Positions 9,207-18,062 of a stretch of 64,000 nucleotides of DNA are shown piece by piece. The notes under the pieces are model-generated. The model did not search any database and had not been told where the DNA came from. It worked only from the letters and a program-made list of their open reading frames with translations. A program made the position numbers and the translations under genes. This DNA comes from Methylomonas methanica (lineage in GTDB: Bacteria > Pseudomonadota > Gammaproteobacteria > Methylococcales > Methylomonadaceae): the NCBI RefSeq assembly GCF_001644035.1, contig NZ_LUUG01000045.1, positions 28,612 through 92,611 of the forward strand, written 5' to 3'. Numbering within the stretch: the first letter of the stretch is position 1; each line of letters starts with the position of its first letter.

Positions 9207-9213
9207 GCTTTGA

Positions 9214-9720
9214 TCACTTAATGCTCGTTTTGTCGCCTTGGAGATAAGCAATGATCGCCAGCAGCTGAACAAGCAACGCAACTTCAAAAATGCTCTGATT
9301 ACTAAATGCTTGCCGCAACAGCCCAGATAGGGCTGGCGCTAGTGCATATGCTCCCTGGGAGATTGCAACGATCAGAGCAACGGCCCGCGAAGCACGCGAC
9401 TCGGAGAATTCAAAATTTGCAATCACTGACGGAATCGAAATTGCATTTCCGACGCCCAATCCGAATGACAACACATCTAAAATGTTGTGGCCATCGGCGA
9501 ATGCCAAAAGCGTACAGCCTATTGCCTGCGTCAGTAGGCTATATGAAGCAACAGCAATAACACGCCAATTCGACTTGGCTGAAGACCGCCACCCCCACAG
9601 CCAAACGTCCAGCCACTGCAGCGACGGCGACGGCACCCAAGACAGACCAGCCAATGCCTGAGAGAAGCGCTGCTGCGAAAAGCTGCCGAGGCGCCGAAAC
9701 TGCAGCCTAGCCCTGTGTTA
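9214..9720 (-). pseudogene. MFS transporter remnant
   Basis: The open frame 9654-9214 encodes the C-terminal part of a major facilitator permease (hydrophobic helices, FGLGVGNAISIPSVIANFEF, and ISQGAYALAPALSGLL). Upstream the permease reading lies in another frame (GIGWSVLGAVAVAAVAGRLAVG, around 9585-9650) and then stops near 9720. The N-terminal half is absent. It is therefore a truncated, frameshifted relic lying between the TetR gene and the cupin-like gene. Confidence 0.8.
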
Positions 9721-9727
9721 AGCGACT

Positions 9728-10210
9728 TCATTCGGTCATGGGCGGGATCTGCGCATCGAACTTCTGACTCTGTACAACCCAGGCGATACACCCATCGTTG
9801 CTCAAGCATTCCGTGATGTGCGCTTCCAAGCCGCGTTGATACCAATAAGATCCTGGCCCCATCTTGACGAGCTCCTTGTTGGGACTGTAGTTCTCCATTT
9901 CATCCTTGATTACCACTCCGTAGTAGTCATACGTATAGCTATGCGCAGGACTCTTGAAGCCATATGAAAACTTCATAAAAGTTCCATGCGCACTATCTTT
10001 TTGGTCGCCATAACCGTCGACTACCAGAATCTCGCTGCCGTCCTCGCCCTTCAGCCCCGTAGATTGGAACTTCAGCTCGCTCGAAGGTATCGAGATTGAT
10101 TTTCCGCCTTTCGTCGGCGGAAATACTTCTTCTGCCTTGGCTTTGGATACGGCCACAAATGCCAGCGCTATCAAAGCGATGACCATTACCATGTTGTTTT
10201 TCATGATCAA
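9728..10210 (-). CDS. Secreted cupin-like protein (DUF4437-like)
   Basis: 160 residues with a signal peptide (MIMKNNMVMVIALIALAFVAVSKAKA, cleavage near 26). The mature part has a cupin-like pair: FKSPAHSYTYDYYGVVIKDEMENY (motif 1 region) and MGPGSYWYQRGLEAHITEC (motif 2 region). The usual HxH of motif 1 reads HSY here, so metal binding may differ. It follows the DJ-1 gene on the same strand and is probably cotranscribed. The family assignment is from memory of similar sequences and is moderate. Confidence 0.7.
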   Translation of the reverse strand: MIMKNNMVMVIALIALAFVAVSKAKAEEVFPPTKGGKSISIPSSELKFQSTGLKGEDGSEILVVDGYGDQKDSAHGTFMKFSYGFKSPAHSYTYDYYGVVIKDEMENYSPNKELVKMGPGSYWYQRGLEAHITECLSNDGCIAWVVQSQKFDAQIPPMTE

Positions 10211-10237
10211 ATTCTCCTTTCAGCCTTCCGGGTGAAG

Positions 10238-11029
10238 TTATGCGACCTTATTCAGCGCAGCAATGAACTTGGTTGCCAGTTCGTGATCTGACATCGGGTT
10301 CTGAGCGGTAATCAGTTCACGATCCACGACAACGTGAGAGGTGAAGTTCTCTTCAGTCGTGATGACCTCGCCACCAGCAGCTTCAAGTGCATCTGGCATG
10401 TTGAAAAAAAGCTTTGCTTTGAAAACATTGTTCTCTGCATATTCCTCTTCGCTACGCGAGAAAACGGTCATGCGATAGCCGGCGTATAGCCAGTCCTTTG
10501 CCAGATCACGGGCTTTTGCTTGGTCGCCTGCAAGCAACGCGGTACGGAATTCGCGTGAATTTTCCAGTGCAGCTAAGATGCCCATCGGGCCGTGACAAAT
10601 TGCCGCCGTCGGCTTGTTGTGTGCATGAAAGTGTTTCAGAACTTCGCGTGCGTCGGGGTCTTGCATGACATCAACAACCGGCGCATGGCCGCCTGGAAAG
10701 AACATGCCAACAAAACGTTCCAGGCCGTCGTCGATGACCGAGCGCAGGCTACGCACTGCATTCATCGCCGGATTATTGTTGAAGAAATCGCGTGCATTGG
10801 TGCGTGCAGCTTCATCATTGGCGAAGTAGATCAACGCATCAGAATCTTGATCCAAGATCGGCTTTTCACCGGTCGGAGTGGCCAGAACGAAATCATAGCC
10901 GGCCTTTACGATTGCCCTCAAAGGGACCGCAGTCTCATTGAGGAATTGACCGATAGTGATGGTGCCGCCAGTTTTTGCTTCCAGCTGAGTTGCATTGGAA
11001 CCGACGACGAGAATAGTGCCCTTGCTCAT
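10238..11029 (-). CDS. DJ-1/PfpI-family protein (Hsp31-like)
   Basis: 263 residues of the class I glutamine-amidotransferase-like fold. The nucleophile elbow AICHGP is near 144-149, and FFPGGHAPVVDV near 110-121 supplies a conserved histidine. The length and insertions match Hsp31/glyoxalase III-like members, which detoxify methylglyoxal or repair glycated targets. Neighbours (isochorismatase fold, cupin-like, TetR) suggest a stress-inducible detoxification set. The start is preceded by AGGAG on the minus strand. Confidence 0.88.
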   Translation of the reverse strand: MSKGTILVVGSNATQLEAKTGGTITIGQFLNETAVPLRAIVKAGYDFVLATPTGEKPILDQDSDALIYFANDEAARTNARDFFNNNPAMNAVRSLRSVIDDGLERFVGMFFPGGHAPVVDVMQDPDAREVLKHFHAHNKPTAAICHGPMGILAALENSREFRTALLAGDQAKARDLAKDWLYAGYRMTVFSRSEEEYAENNVFKAKLFFNMPDALEAAGGEVITTEENFTSHVVVDRELITAQNPMSDHELATKFIAALNKVA

Positions 11030-11146
11030 ATAAACTCCTAATATATAAATTTGATGCCGTTAAATGGTGTTACTTAATCGAGGATTTGCTGATCGAGGCA
11101 ACCGAGATTGCCGCTCCGATCTAACAGCTGTTGCCAGAGCGAGGGC

Positions 11147-11845
11147 TCAGGCTTTGCCTATTTCAATCATCCGGCGGACGGTCACTTCCGCTGTCCACAC
11201 TGCGTTGGCCATGAAGCGCCAATTGATCATTGCCGCGTCGTAACCAGAACCTTCTTCGTTAGCTGCTGCGGCCACAGCGTCGCGCACCATGGCAACTTCG
11301 AAGCCGTTTTGGATGAGATTGCGCATGTGATCTTCAACACACAGATTGGCAACCGGACCGGCCATTATCACTTTCTCGATACCGCGGCGGCGCAACATCA
11401 GCACCAGATCATTGGTTGGTGCATAGGAGACATGGCGTGACGTGATGGTAGTGTTTTCATCTTCCATGTACTTCTTAAAGCGCTCCGGTACATCGGCGCC
11501 AGAGCCCTGTACCCCTTCGAAGCTGAGTGCGCTCTGACGAGCCACAACGCCAGCATTCAAAGCCAGATCTTCCATGGCCCCCAGATAGGTATGACCGTGA
11601 TGGCCATGATGGTCATGTGGGAAAAAGTAATGCGGCGACATGAAGACCGGGATGCCATTGGCTTTCGACGTCTTCAATAGCGTCTCCAGCTTGTCATTCA
11701 CGTTGTTCTTCTTCATCAATTCCGCGATGAGGACGTTGTACTTGCCTCCATCGGTGAGAAAATCGTTTTGGATATCAACCAGCACCAAAGCGGTACGGCC
11801 TTTTTCGAGCTCCATTTCTGGATTGTTATGTGTGAAGGTAACCAT
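11147..11845 (-). CDS. Isochorismatase-family cysteine hydrolase
   Basis: 232 residues. The catalytic aspartate is in ALVLVDIQNDF (about 19-29) and the nucleophilic cysteine in GPVANLCVEDHMRNL (about 165-175), both typical of the fold. A histidine-rich insert HDHHGHHGH is near 77-85. Family members hydrolyse amides or vinyl ethers, so the substrate here is open. It is the first gene of the leftward group and sits downstream of the operator at 12024-12076. Confidence 0.88.
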   Translation of the reverse strand: MVTFTHNNPEMELEKGRTALVLVDIQNDFLTDGGKYNVLIAELMKKNNVNDKLETLLKTSKANGIPVFMSPHYFFPHDHHGHHGHTYLGAMEDLALNAGVVARQSALSFEGVQGSGADVPERFKKYMEDENTTITSRHVSYAPTNDLVLMLRRRGIEKVIMAGPVANLCVEDHMRNLIQNGFEVAMVRDAVAAAANEEGSGYDAAMINWRFMANAVWTAEVTVRRMIEIGKA

Positions 11846-12023
11846 TTTAAAAATCCTAAAAGTTGAGACGTTAAAAACGTGTTTTACCTGTGCTCATTTC
11901 AATTGGCCCTCAAACGAACTTGATGGATTCCGAACGAGATGTGCACCCAATCAAACTGATCTTTCATGATCAGTGGCAGCAACGTTCTTCAATAAATCAG
12001 GCGTATTACTCTAAGAGTCGCCA

Positions 12024-12082
12024 TTTTTAGATGATGTGTCTGCACTAAAGTAATGATAATACCTATCATCTAAAAAAATCAA
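12024..12082 (-). promoter_or_regulatory. Promoter and operator upstream of the isochorismatase gene
   Basis: Leftward promoter TTGATT (12082-12077), 18 bp, TATCAT (12058-12053). The perfect 12-bp inverted repeat TTTTTAGATGAT (12024-12035) / ATCATCTAAAAA (12065-12076) flanks the -10 box. One arm lies in the spacer and the other downstream. The same half-site stands before the TetR gene, which supports one TetR regulon. Confidence 0.78.
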
Positions 12083-12089
12083 GACTTTT

Positions 12090-12397
12090 TCAATCCGAAT
12101 TCGCATATGATTTGGTTGATGAAATATCGGTCCGCAGACGGAATTGAAACCAGGTGGCCTGAATCTCGGCTAACGGCGTAAATACGCGCAGCTAAGGACA
12201 CTTTTAGCTGCTCCCAATTATTAGTGTAAGATCGGCGTTATTTGATACAGTTTTAATCGGCTATTTCTTGTGGAGTACATGCTTAACAACTGACAATGAG
12301 ACCAGTATTACACGCGGTGAAAATGTGCGAATGAGTGGGTATATTTAGAAACAAGAAATGAATTGCGAAGGGTGGAATACGTTCGCTCGTTCAAACG
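12090..12397. other. Unassigned stretch between operator and IS3 relic
   Basis: About 300 AT-rich bases in which I find no convincing gene, promoter or hairpin. Short minus-strand frames here have no recognisable composition or ribosome site. Confidence 0.5.
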
Positions 12398-12894
12398 ATG
12401 AAAGCTTTCATAGACGATCATCGGGGCGTCTATGAGATCGAGCCGATCTGCTAAGTATTGCCGAATACCCCGTCGGCTTATTAACTGCATGCGGCCAGCA
12501 AAGCCAATTTCGCATTACGTTCTGTCCACGTTGAGCAGGACGAGGTCTTGAGCCAACAGGTTCGCCTCGTCTGGAATGAAAGCGGCCAAAACTACAGCGC
12601 TCGTAAAGTCCGGATTCAGTTGAAGCGCCAAGCATGGGATGTGGCACGTTGTACCGTGGAACGCCTGATGCGAAGCCTAGGGCTGAAGGGCATTATGCGC
12701 GGAAAAACCGTAAAAAAACTCGGATCATAGAGGCCGATGCAGCTTGCCTCTTGGATCACGCGAATCGGCAGTTCAGCGCCGGGCGGCCGAATGCCGTGTG
12801 GGTAGCGGACTACACCTATGTCAAAACCTGGCAAGGCTCTGAGGTCGAAGACTCCAGCACTGTCTATGCTGCGGTTCACCTTACATCTCGCTAA
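12398..12894 (+). pseudogene. IS3-family transposase (orfB) relic
   Basis: The reading from 12398 begins MKAFIDDHRGVYEIEPIC, a typical orfB start. It meets two in-frame stops, resumes as DEVLSQQVRLVWNESGQNYSARKV and VARCTVERLMRSLGLKGIMRGK, and then stops at 12730. After a frame change it continues as DHANRQFSAGRPNAVWVADYTYVKTWQG, which holds the first aspartate of the DDE triad. Everything beyond is lost. It lies directly before traL and marks the left limit of the conjugative cluster. Confidence 0.85.
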
Positions 12895-12944
12895 AAGACT
12901 CTTTGGTAAGAGATTTGAAAATATCATATAGATACAATTCTTTC

Positions 12945-12990
12945 AGCTGAGCGCAAATTCGTCGTCAGCTGCAGAAGCCCTTCTCAAATT
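12945..12990 (+). promoter_or_regulatory. Repeated box upstream of traL (putative activator site)
   Basis: The run AATTC-G-C--TCAGCTGCA--A-CCCTTC (12956-12983) recurs at 40896-40923, upstream of the ssb block. CAGCTGA (12944-12950) and TCAGCTG (12965-12971) also form an inverted repeat here. SXT/R391 and IncA/C elements switch on such operons with FlhCD-like activators, so a master-activator site is a reasonable guess. Confidence 0.45.
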
Positions 12991-13028
12991 AGTCTTCACA
13001 ATGATGACCATCCCAACCGGAGGTCATT

Positions 13029-13310
13029 ATGGAACCCGTTGTCATTCCCCAATCGATAGACGATCCGATCCACATTCTGTTGTGGAGTGCAGACGAGATC
13101 GTACCCTTCATGGTCAGCATGCTCACCGGCATGTTGATCGATCAGTTCATCCCCGGCTTGGCGCTTGGATTCATCGCGGTCAAATTCTACCGGCGTTTCC
13201 GCGACAACCGGCCTGACGGTTATACCTTGCATGCGCTGTATTGGCTGGGCTTGTTGCCCAGTCGCGCGCAAACCATCCCCAATCCCTACATTCGCCGATT
13301 TCTGCCATGA
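13029..13310 (+). CDS. traL: Type IV conjugative transfer protein TraL
   Basis: 93-residue inner-membrane component of the F-type mating pore. It has the family's central hydrophobic stretch IVPFMVSMLTGMLIDQFIPGLALGFIAVKFYRR followed by YTLHALYWLGLLP. The start has GGAGG 5 bases upstream. Its stop overlaps the traE start (ATGA, 13307-13310). It is first in the transfer operon. Confidence 0.93.
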   Translation: MEPVVIPQSIDDPIHILLWSADEIVPFMVSMLTGMLIDQFIPGLALGFIAVKFYRRFRDNRPDGYTLHALYWLGLLPSRAQTIPNPYIRRFLP

Positions 13311-13918
13311 GATGGTCGGATTTTCTGCAAACCTGGGATGGGCACGAGACCGAGAACCGGTTTAGCCGCGTCGTCATCATAGGATTGCTCGTCGTTTGCG
13401 TGATTACCTCGCTGGCCGCCTGGCGAACCGAACGCAGCATCATTCTGGTGCCACCGACCTTGACCCAGGAAGTCGAAGTGACGCGCAGCCAGGCATCCAG
13501 CGAGTTCAAGGAATCGTGGGGCTTGTTCCTGGCTGAACTCCTCGGTAATACCACGCCGGCCAATGCCGACTTTCTGAAAACCGCGGTCGAGCCGCTATTA
13601 GCGCCGGATATTTACCGCAGTGTCCTGGATGCCATGAGCGATCAAATCAAGGCCATCAAAATGGATCGGGTCGCGATCAGTTTTACCCCGCGTCATGTCG
13701 ACTACGAAGCCGAGACTAACAAGGTCTTTGTCAGTGGCGAACTCAAAAGCCAGGGCCCCAGTTCCAAACCGGACGTGAAGCCCCGTACCTACGAATTCAT
13801 CATCGCCATTAAAAACTATCGCCCCCGGCTGGAATACATCGACGTGTATCCGGATTCCCCCAGAACCTTGGATCGTCTGAAAGCAATGCAAGGCCAAACC
13901 CGCGAGGCTCGACCATGA
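13307..13918 (+). CDS. traE: Conjugative transfer pilus protein TraE (VirB5-class position)
   Basis: 203 residues, bitopic inner-membrane protein of the mating pore. One membrane segment (VVIIGLLVVCVITSLAAW) lies near 24-41, followed by the periplasmic domain with SEFKESWGLFLAELLGN and YEFIIAIKNYRPRLEYIDVY. The start at 13307 is chosen because it overlaps the traL stop; an open frame extends further upstream inside traL. Confidence 0.92.
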   Translation: MRWSDFLQTWDGHETENRFSRVVIIGLLVVCVITSLAAWRTERSIILVPPTLTQEVEVTRSQASSEFKESWGLFLAELLGNTTPANADFLKTAVEPLLAPDIYRSVLDAMSDQIKAIKMDRVAISFTPRHVDYEAETNKVFVSGELKSQGPSSKPDVKPRTYEFIIAIKNYRPRLEYIDVYPDSPRTLDRLKAMQGQTREARP

Positions 13919-14880
13919 ATCGCTCATTTCCGCTAATTTTGTTATTCCTGACCGTTAGCACTGCCTTGTCTGCGGATGAATTACCCGTGACTGTGTTGCC
14001 ACCGGCAACCACTGTGGCCGAAGATTCTTCCTCATCACAGCCAGTTGTCCCATCGCAGCCAGATTTTGGCATTGAATTACCCCCAGTCGATGCCAGCATC
14101 TTGAAAGCGGCCAAGCAACAGGCGTCGGCATCAACGACCGCCACTTCAATCGGTCCACAACACATTGCCGTTAAACCAGGCATCAACGAACTGATGCCAA
14201 TTGCCGTCGGCCACTTGAATCGCCTGGTCACGCCGTTCGAACATCCGGTAGTCACGACCACCAGCCAGGCTACTACCAGCACCAAAGGCAAAATCGTTTA
14301 TGTCGCCACCGCCGACGAAACGCCGGTCACCTTATACATCACGCCCGGTGACAACCAGGACATTGCGCTATCGCTCACCCTGATTCCCAAACGCATTCCG
14401 GCGCGGGAAATCCACCTCGATCTGGATAAGGACAGCTATCAGTTGCTGAATCAATGGCAGCGCGCCGACACGGCAAATCGAACCTCGGGCCAACAGGAAC
14501 AAGCCTACATCAGCCAACTGAAAGCCTTGTTTCGGGATTTGGGTTTGCAAAAGACCCCAGCCGGGTATTCGCTACGCGACCCAAAACCGCAGGAACAGAT
14601 TCGCTGCCTGCAAGACCGCGTCCAGATCAAAACCGGCCAAGTTCTGGAAGGCCAGGACCGGCTGATTCTGGTGGGTCTTGCCAAGAATATCGGCGGCGAC
14701 ATGCTCGAGTTAGACGAACGCAGTTGTGCGACGACGCAACAGGACGTACTCGCCGTCTCGGTCTGGCCCAACGTGGTGTTGAAGCCACAGGAAGCCACCG
14801 AGTTGTATGTCGTGGTCCGACAATCGCCTGAGGCTTCAGTCAGTTTACGTCCATCGTTACTGAGCGGAGGTCAACAGTAA
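13915..14880 (+). CDS. traK: Type-F conjugative secretin-like protein TraK (VirB9 homologue)
   Basis: 321 residues with a signal peptide (MNRSFPLILLFLTVSTALSADE). TraK forms the outer-membrane-side ring with TraV and TraB. The N-terminal third is low in complexity (S/P/T rich). The core contains GKIVYVATADETPVTLYITPG and ALSLTLIPKRIPAREIHLDL, typical of TraK. It overlaps traE by 4 bp and abuts traB. Confidence 0.92.
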   Translation: MNRSFPLILLFLTVSTALSADELPVTVLPPATTVAEDSSSSQPVVPSQPDFGIELPPVDASILKAAKQQASASTTATSIGPQHIAVKPGINELMPIAVGHLNRLVTPFEHPVVTTTSQATTSTKGKIVYVATADETPVTLYITPGDNQDIALSLTLIPKRIPAREIHLDLDKDSYQLLNQWQRADTANRTSGQQEQAYISQLKALFRDLGLQKTPAGYSLRDPKPQEQIRCLQDRVQIKTGQVLEGQDRLILVGLAKNIGGDMLELDERSCATTQQDVLAVSVWPNVVLKPQEATELYVVVRQSPEASVSLRPSLLSGGQQ

Positions 14881-16259
14881 TGGCCAGCGTCGATACCTGG
14901 TGGACACGCTTGAGTCCGACCGCCAAACGTAATCTGGCCGTCGGTGGCATCGGTACCGTGGTATTGGCTGTCATCATCGCACTGGCCACCGTCACCCCGG
15001 AAGTCAGCAAGCCGCTGAGTAAACAGGCCACCATCCAACACATCCTGACCGATAGCGATCCGCGCTCGCTGGGGATCGACGGCATTTCCGCGCAATTGCG
15101 CGATCTGCTGCAGAAAAACGAGGAACAAGCCCGCCGTCTGGCGGCTATCGAGGAACAACAAAAGCGCGAACAGCAATCCGACGAAGTCCGCTTCAAACAA
15201 TGGACCAGCGCTGAGCGCGACGCCTATGAAGCCAAGCTCCAAGCGGTCACCGGTGAAGTTGAGACGTTGAAGAACAAAGCGTCTACAACGGCAGTGGCTG
15301 GCAACCCTGGCGACGCCAATCAACCTGCTGTGGAGCCAACGGCACCGGGAAGACCGTCATACCGCCGCCCGAGCAATCCGCCGTTCGACAACGGGCAAGA
15401 CGATCTCAACCGCGTGTTCGAGCAAGCCGCTATTCCCGCACCGACTGCTAGCAATACCGGCGTCTCAGGAGCACGAGCCAATAACCAAGCACCGGCGGCG
15501 ATGCAAATTCGCGTCATCCAGGAAGGTGCTGAGCCGTCCAACGGTAAAGACAAAGACGCAGTGTCGAACAGCGCTCACGGACAGTCGCAGCAAGGCCATG
15601 CCAATAGCGACGTCTTCATCCCGGCCGGCAGCATTTTGACCGGCGTCTTGCTGAATGGCCTCGATGCCCCGACCGGTAAAAAAGCCAAGAAAGAACCGAT
15701 GCCGGTGCTGTTCCGGATCAAGAAGGAAGCCATCTTGCCCAACCGTTTCCATGCCGATGTGCGGGAGTGCTTTCTGTTGGCCGCGGGCTTCGGCGACTTG
15801 AGTGCCGAGCGCGCTTACTTTCGCGGCGAGACCTTTTCCTGCGTACGCCAGGATGGCGGCGTAATCGAAGTACCCATGAATGCCTATGCCACCGGCGAAG
15901 ACGGCAAAAACGGTGTGCGCGGTCGCGTGGTATCCAAACAAGGTGCACTACTCGCCCAATCCATGATGGCGGGCTTTTTACGCGGCTTTTCCGATGCCTT
16001 CGGTCGCAACCAGATTCCGATGCTGATGACCGGCGGACTGGGGGCTCTTTCCGGTACTACACCGTTTCAAAGCGCGTTTTCCTCGCAGTCGATGGAAGGC
16101 GGTGCCTTGAAAGGCGCCGGTTACGCCATGGAACGTCTGTCGCATTTTTACATGGACATGGCCGAAGAGATTTACCCGGTCATCGAAGTCGATGCGACTC
16201 GCCAGGTCAACTTCATCGTGCAAAAAGGCACGGCGCTGAAGCTGAAGTCGCCGAGCTGA
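14880..16259 (+). CDS. traB: Conjugative pore scaffold TraB (VirB10 homologue)
   Basis: 459 residues spanning the inner membrane and reaching the outer-membrane ring. A TM segment lies near 21-38 (VGGIGTVVLAVIIALATV), then a coiled-coil-prone Q/E/R-rich region (about 70-130), a P/N-rich linker, and the beta-barrel domain with DVFIPAGSILTGVLLNGLDAPT and the ECFLLAAGFGDLSAERAYFR signature. It overlaps traK by one base. Confidence 0.94.
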   Translation: MASVDTWWTRLSPTAKRNLAVGGIGTVVLAVIIALATVTPEVSKPLSKQATIQHILTDSDPRSLGIDGISAQLRDLLQKNEEQARRLAAIEEQQKREQQSDEVRFKQWTSAERDAYEAKLQAVTGEVETLKNKASTTAVAGNPGDANQPAVEPTAPGRPSYRRPSNPPFDNGQDDLNRVFEQAAIPAPTASNTGVSGARANNQAPAAMQIRVIQEGAEPSNGKDKDAVSNSAHGQSQQGHANSDVFIPAGSILTGVLLNGLDAPTGKKAKKEPMPVLFRIKKEAILPNRFHADVRECFLLAAGFGDLSAERAYFRGETFSCVRQDGGVIEVPMNAYATGEDGKNGVRGRVVSKQGALLAQSMMAGFLRGFSDAFGRNQIPMLMTGGLGALSGTTPFQSAFSSQSMEGGALKGAGYAMERLSHFYMDMAEEIYPVIEVDATRQVNFIVQKGTALKLKSPS

Positions 16260-16286
16260 TTCTTTAACCCAACTCCAAAGGTCGTT

Positions 16287-17111
16287 ATGACGCTACGCCA
16301 AATTTCTTTATTGATAGCCACGCTATTCAGTGCCTCCATGGCCTTGGCTGCCAATCCGCAAAAGCAGCCGGTCTCGGACATTGCCGCCGGCTTGCTGTCG
16401 ATCAAAATCGACGGCATGCAAGACTTGCCGATCTCGGGCCTGAAGATGGTCAAAACCGGCGATCAAACCGTGTTTATTTCCAGCAATGGTCGTTTTGCCT
16501 TTTACGGCGGCAAATTGATGGACATCTGGACCCAGCAGGAAATCAAGGCACTGGCGGATATCGACAATATCGCCAACCGCATCGATCTATCGCGGATGAA
16601 ACTCAAGGCTGACGATCTCGGCGCCGTGACGGTTGGTCACGGCAAAGGCCAGGTGTTGGTATTCATCGATCCGCGTTGCCCATACTGCGGCAAGGTCATG
16701 AATGACCTGCAAGTCTTGCAAGACCATTACACCTTCAAACTGGTGATGGTCCCCATCCTCGGTCCCGAATCGCAAAACATCGTCGTGCAACTGGCCTGTC
16801 AGCTGGGCGCGAGCGATGCCAAAACCAAAGACGCCGTGCGCGACCGACTGTTGAAACAGGATTACGCGGGCTTGCCGACCGAACCACCGGTTCAGTGCAA
16901 CAAAGAGCCGCTGCAAAAAGCCGTGGTCACCGCCAAGTTATTCGATTTGAAGGGTGTGCCATTTCTGATTGCTCCTGACGGTCGTACCCACAGTGGCGCA
17001 CCCGAGGTGTTAGCCGATTGGTTGGCCGATAAACCGAAACCGTCGCCCAGTCTGGCAACAACGCCCGATACAAACGCACAAAACACAAACGCCACGGAGA
17101 AAAAGCCATGA
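16287..17111 (+). CDS. dsbC: Periplasmic disulfide isomerase, DsbC-like
   Basis: 274 residues with a signal peptide (cleavage after SMALA, about 22). It has a DsbC-type N-terminal dimerisation half and a thioredoxin half with the active site CPYC near 131-134 and the cis-proline loop KGVPFLIAPDG near 217-227. It probably folds the cysteine-rich TraU and TraN. A dsbC gene between traB and traV is known from SXT and IncA/C elements. The tail is rich in T/N/P. Confidence 0.92.
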   Translation: MTLRQISLLIATLFSASMALAANPQKQPVSDIAAGLLSIKIDGMQDLPISGLKMVKTGDQTVFISSNGRFAFYGGKLMDIWTQQEIKALADIDNIANRIDLSRMKLKADDLGAVTVGHGKGQVLVFIDPRCPYCGKVMNDLQVLQDHYTFKLVMVPILGPESQNIVVQLACQLGASDAKTKDAVRDRLLKQDYAGLPTEPPVQCNKEPLQKAVVTAKLFDLKGVPFLIAPDGRTHSGAPEVLADWLADKPKPSPSLATTPDTNAQNTNATEKKP

Positions 17112-17620
17112 AACGCTTTCATCAGTTTTCTATTTATAGACTCAGTGTACTGCTGATCGCCATCACCACCGGCTGCGCCACCGACTACGGCTGTAAAGGC
17201 ATGCCGGACGAACCCAGCTGTCTGTCGACGACGCAGGCCTACCAGGTGACCAATACGGCGTTGCCGGAAGCCCCTCCAGAAAATAGCCAGGAATCAGAGC
17301 CAATCTCAAAACCGGCACTCGCACCACCGTTACAACAACCCGTGCCCAAGATCGAGGATCCCACGCCGATTCGGACGCCATCCCAGGTGATGCGCATCTG
17401 GATCGCGCCTTGGGAAGATGCTGAGGGCGATTTGATGGTGTCCAACTACGTCTACACCGAACTGGAACCCCGGCGTTGGATGATCGGCAAGGCGGCTTCG
17501 ACAGCCAGTTCGTCGTTGATTCCTTTACAAGTCGAGCAACGTCCGCCAGAGAAGCGGCCGTCCATCGACGCGAATGACGATGACGGTCCAGCAACCCGGC
17601 TGGATCACAAATTGCCCTGA
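17108..17620 (+). CDS. traV: Lipoprotein TraV
   Basis: 170 residues with a lipoprotein signal; the lipobox ITTGC gives a lipidated cysteine near 23. Then comes YGCKGMPDEPSCLST, matching the short cysteine motif of TraV, followed by a proline-rich region and the segment VMRIWIAPWEDAEGDLMVSNYVYTELEPRRW. TraV anchors the TraK ring in the outer membrane. It overlaps dsbC by 4 bp. Confidence 0.92.
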   Translation: MKRFHQFSIYRLSVLLIAITTGCATDYGCKGMPDEPSCLSTTQAYQVTNTALPEAPPENSQESEPISKPALAPPLQQPVPKIEDPTPIRTPSQVMRIWIAPWEDAEGDLMVSNYVYTELEPRRWMIGKAASTASSSLIPLQVEQRPPEKRPSIDANDDDGPATRLDHKLP

Positions 17621-17638
17621 TACGTCTTTCCATTTCAC

Positions 17639-17727
17639 CGCAGGGCACACCCCCTGCGAGAGCGAGCGGGCAACCGCTTAACACACGCCGGACTGAGCGT
17701 CCGAGATTCGACGGGCAACCGTCTTTT
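17639..17727 (+). promoter_or_regulatory. Structured leader of traA with GNRA-loop hairpins
   Basis: Four consecutive hairpins precede the pilin gene: CGCAGGG/CCCTGCG (17639-17658), AGCGG-GCAA-CCGCT (17665-17678), CGGAC/GTCCG (17689-17703) and GACGG-GCAA-CCGTC followed by TTTT (17710-17727). The two GCAA loops are GNRA tetraloops on different stems. A third copy, GCGGCGG-GCAA-CCGCCGC, lies after traA at 18093-18110. They may tune pilin mRNA stability or termination. Confidence 0.6.
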
Positions 17728-17749
17728 AACTTTTATGAGGACATCTTTG

Positions 17750-18049
17750 ATGAAAACATCGCATCGAACTGGGGTACTGGTGACCCTGGCATCGTTATTT
17801 TTTATGTTGATGGCATCCGACGCCATGGCCGGTGCTGGCGGTACCGAGTTCAACAACGTCTGGACCTTGCTGACCGGCTGGGTGGAAGGCTTGCTCGGCC
17901 GCATCATCGCCATCGTGTTCGTCATCGTCGGCCTAGTCGCCGGTGTCGTGCGTGGCAGCATCATGGGCTTCGTGCTGGGAATTGCCAGCGGGGTCGGCCT
18001 GTTTGCGGCACCGACCATTATCACCAACATCGTGACGGCCACGATTTAG
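17750..18049 (+). CDS. traA: Type-F pilin TraA
   Basis: 99-residue prepilin. The signal region contains VLVTLASLFFMLMASDAMAGAGG with a cleavage site at AMA-GA. The mature peptide of about 65 residues has two hydrophobic helices, as F-type pilins do. The start at 17750 is chosen for GAGGA 9 bases upstream; an in-frame start at 17735 is weaker. It is set apart from traV by a 130-base structured leader. Confidence 0.92.
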   Translation: MKTSHRTGVLVTLASLFFMLMASDAMAGAGGTEFNNVWTLLTGWVEGLLGRIIAIVFVIVGLVAGVVRGSIMGFVLGIASGVGLFAAPTIITNIVTATI

Positions 18050-18062
18050 GCCTGGAATAACG

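Noticed and set aside
9531..9845. 104-residue minus-strand frame
   Set aside because: It overlaps the cupin-like gene in another frame; only its end reads as permease and belongs to the MFS relic.
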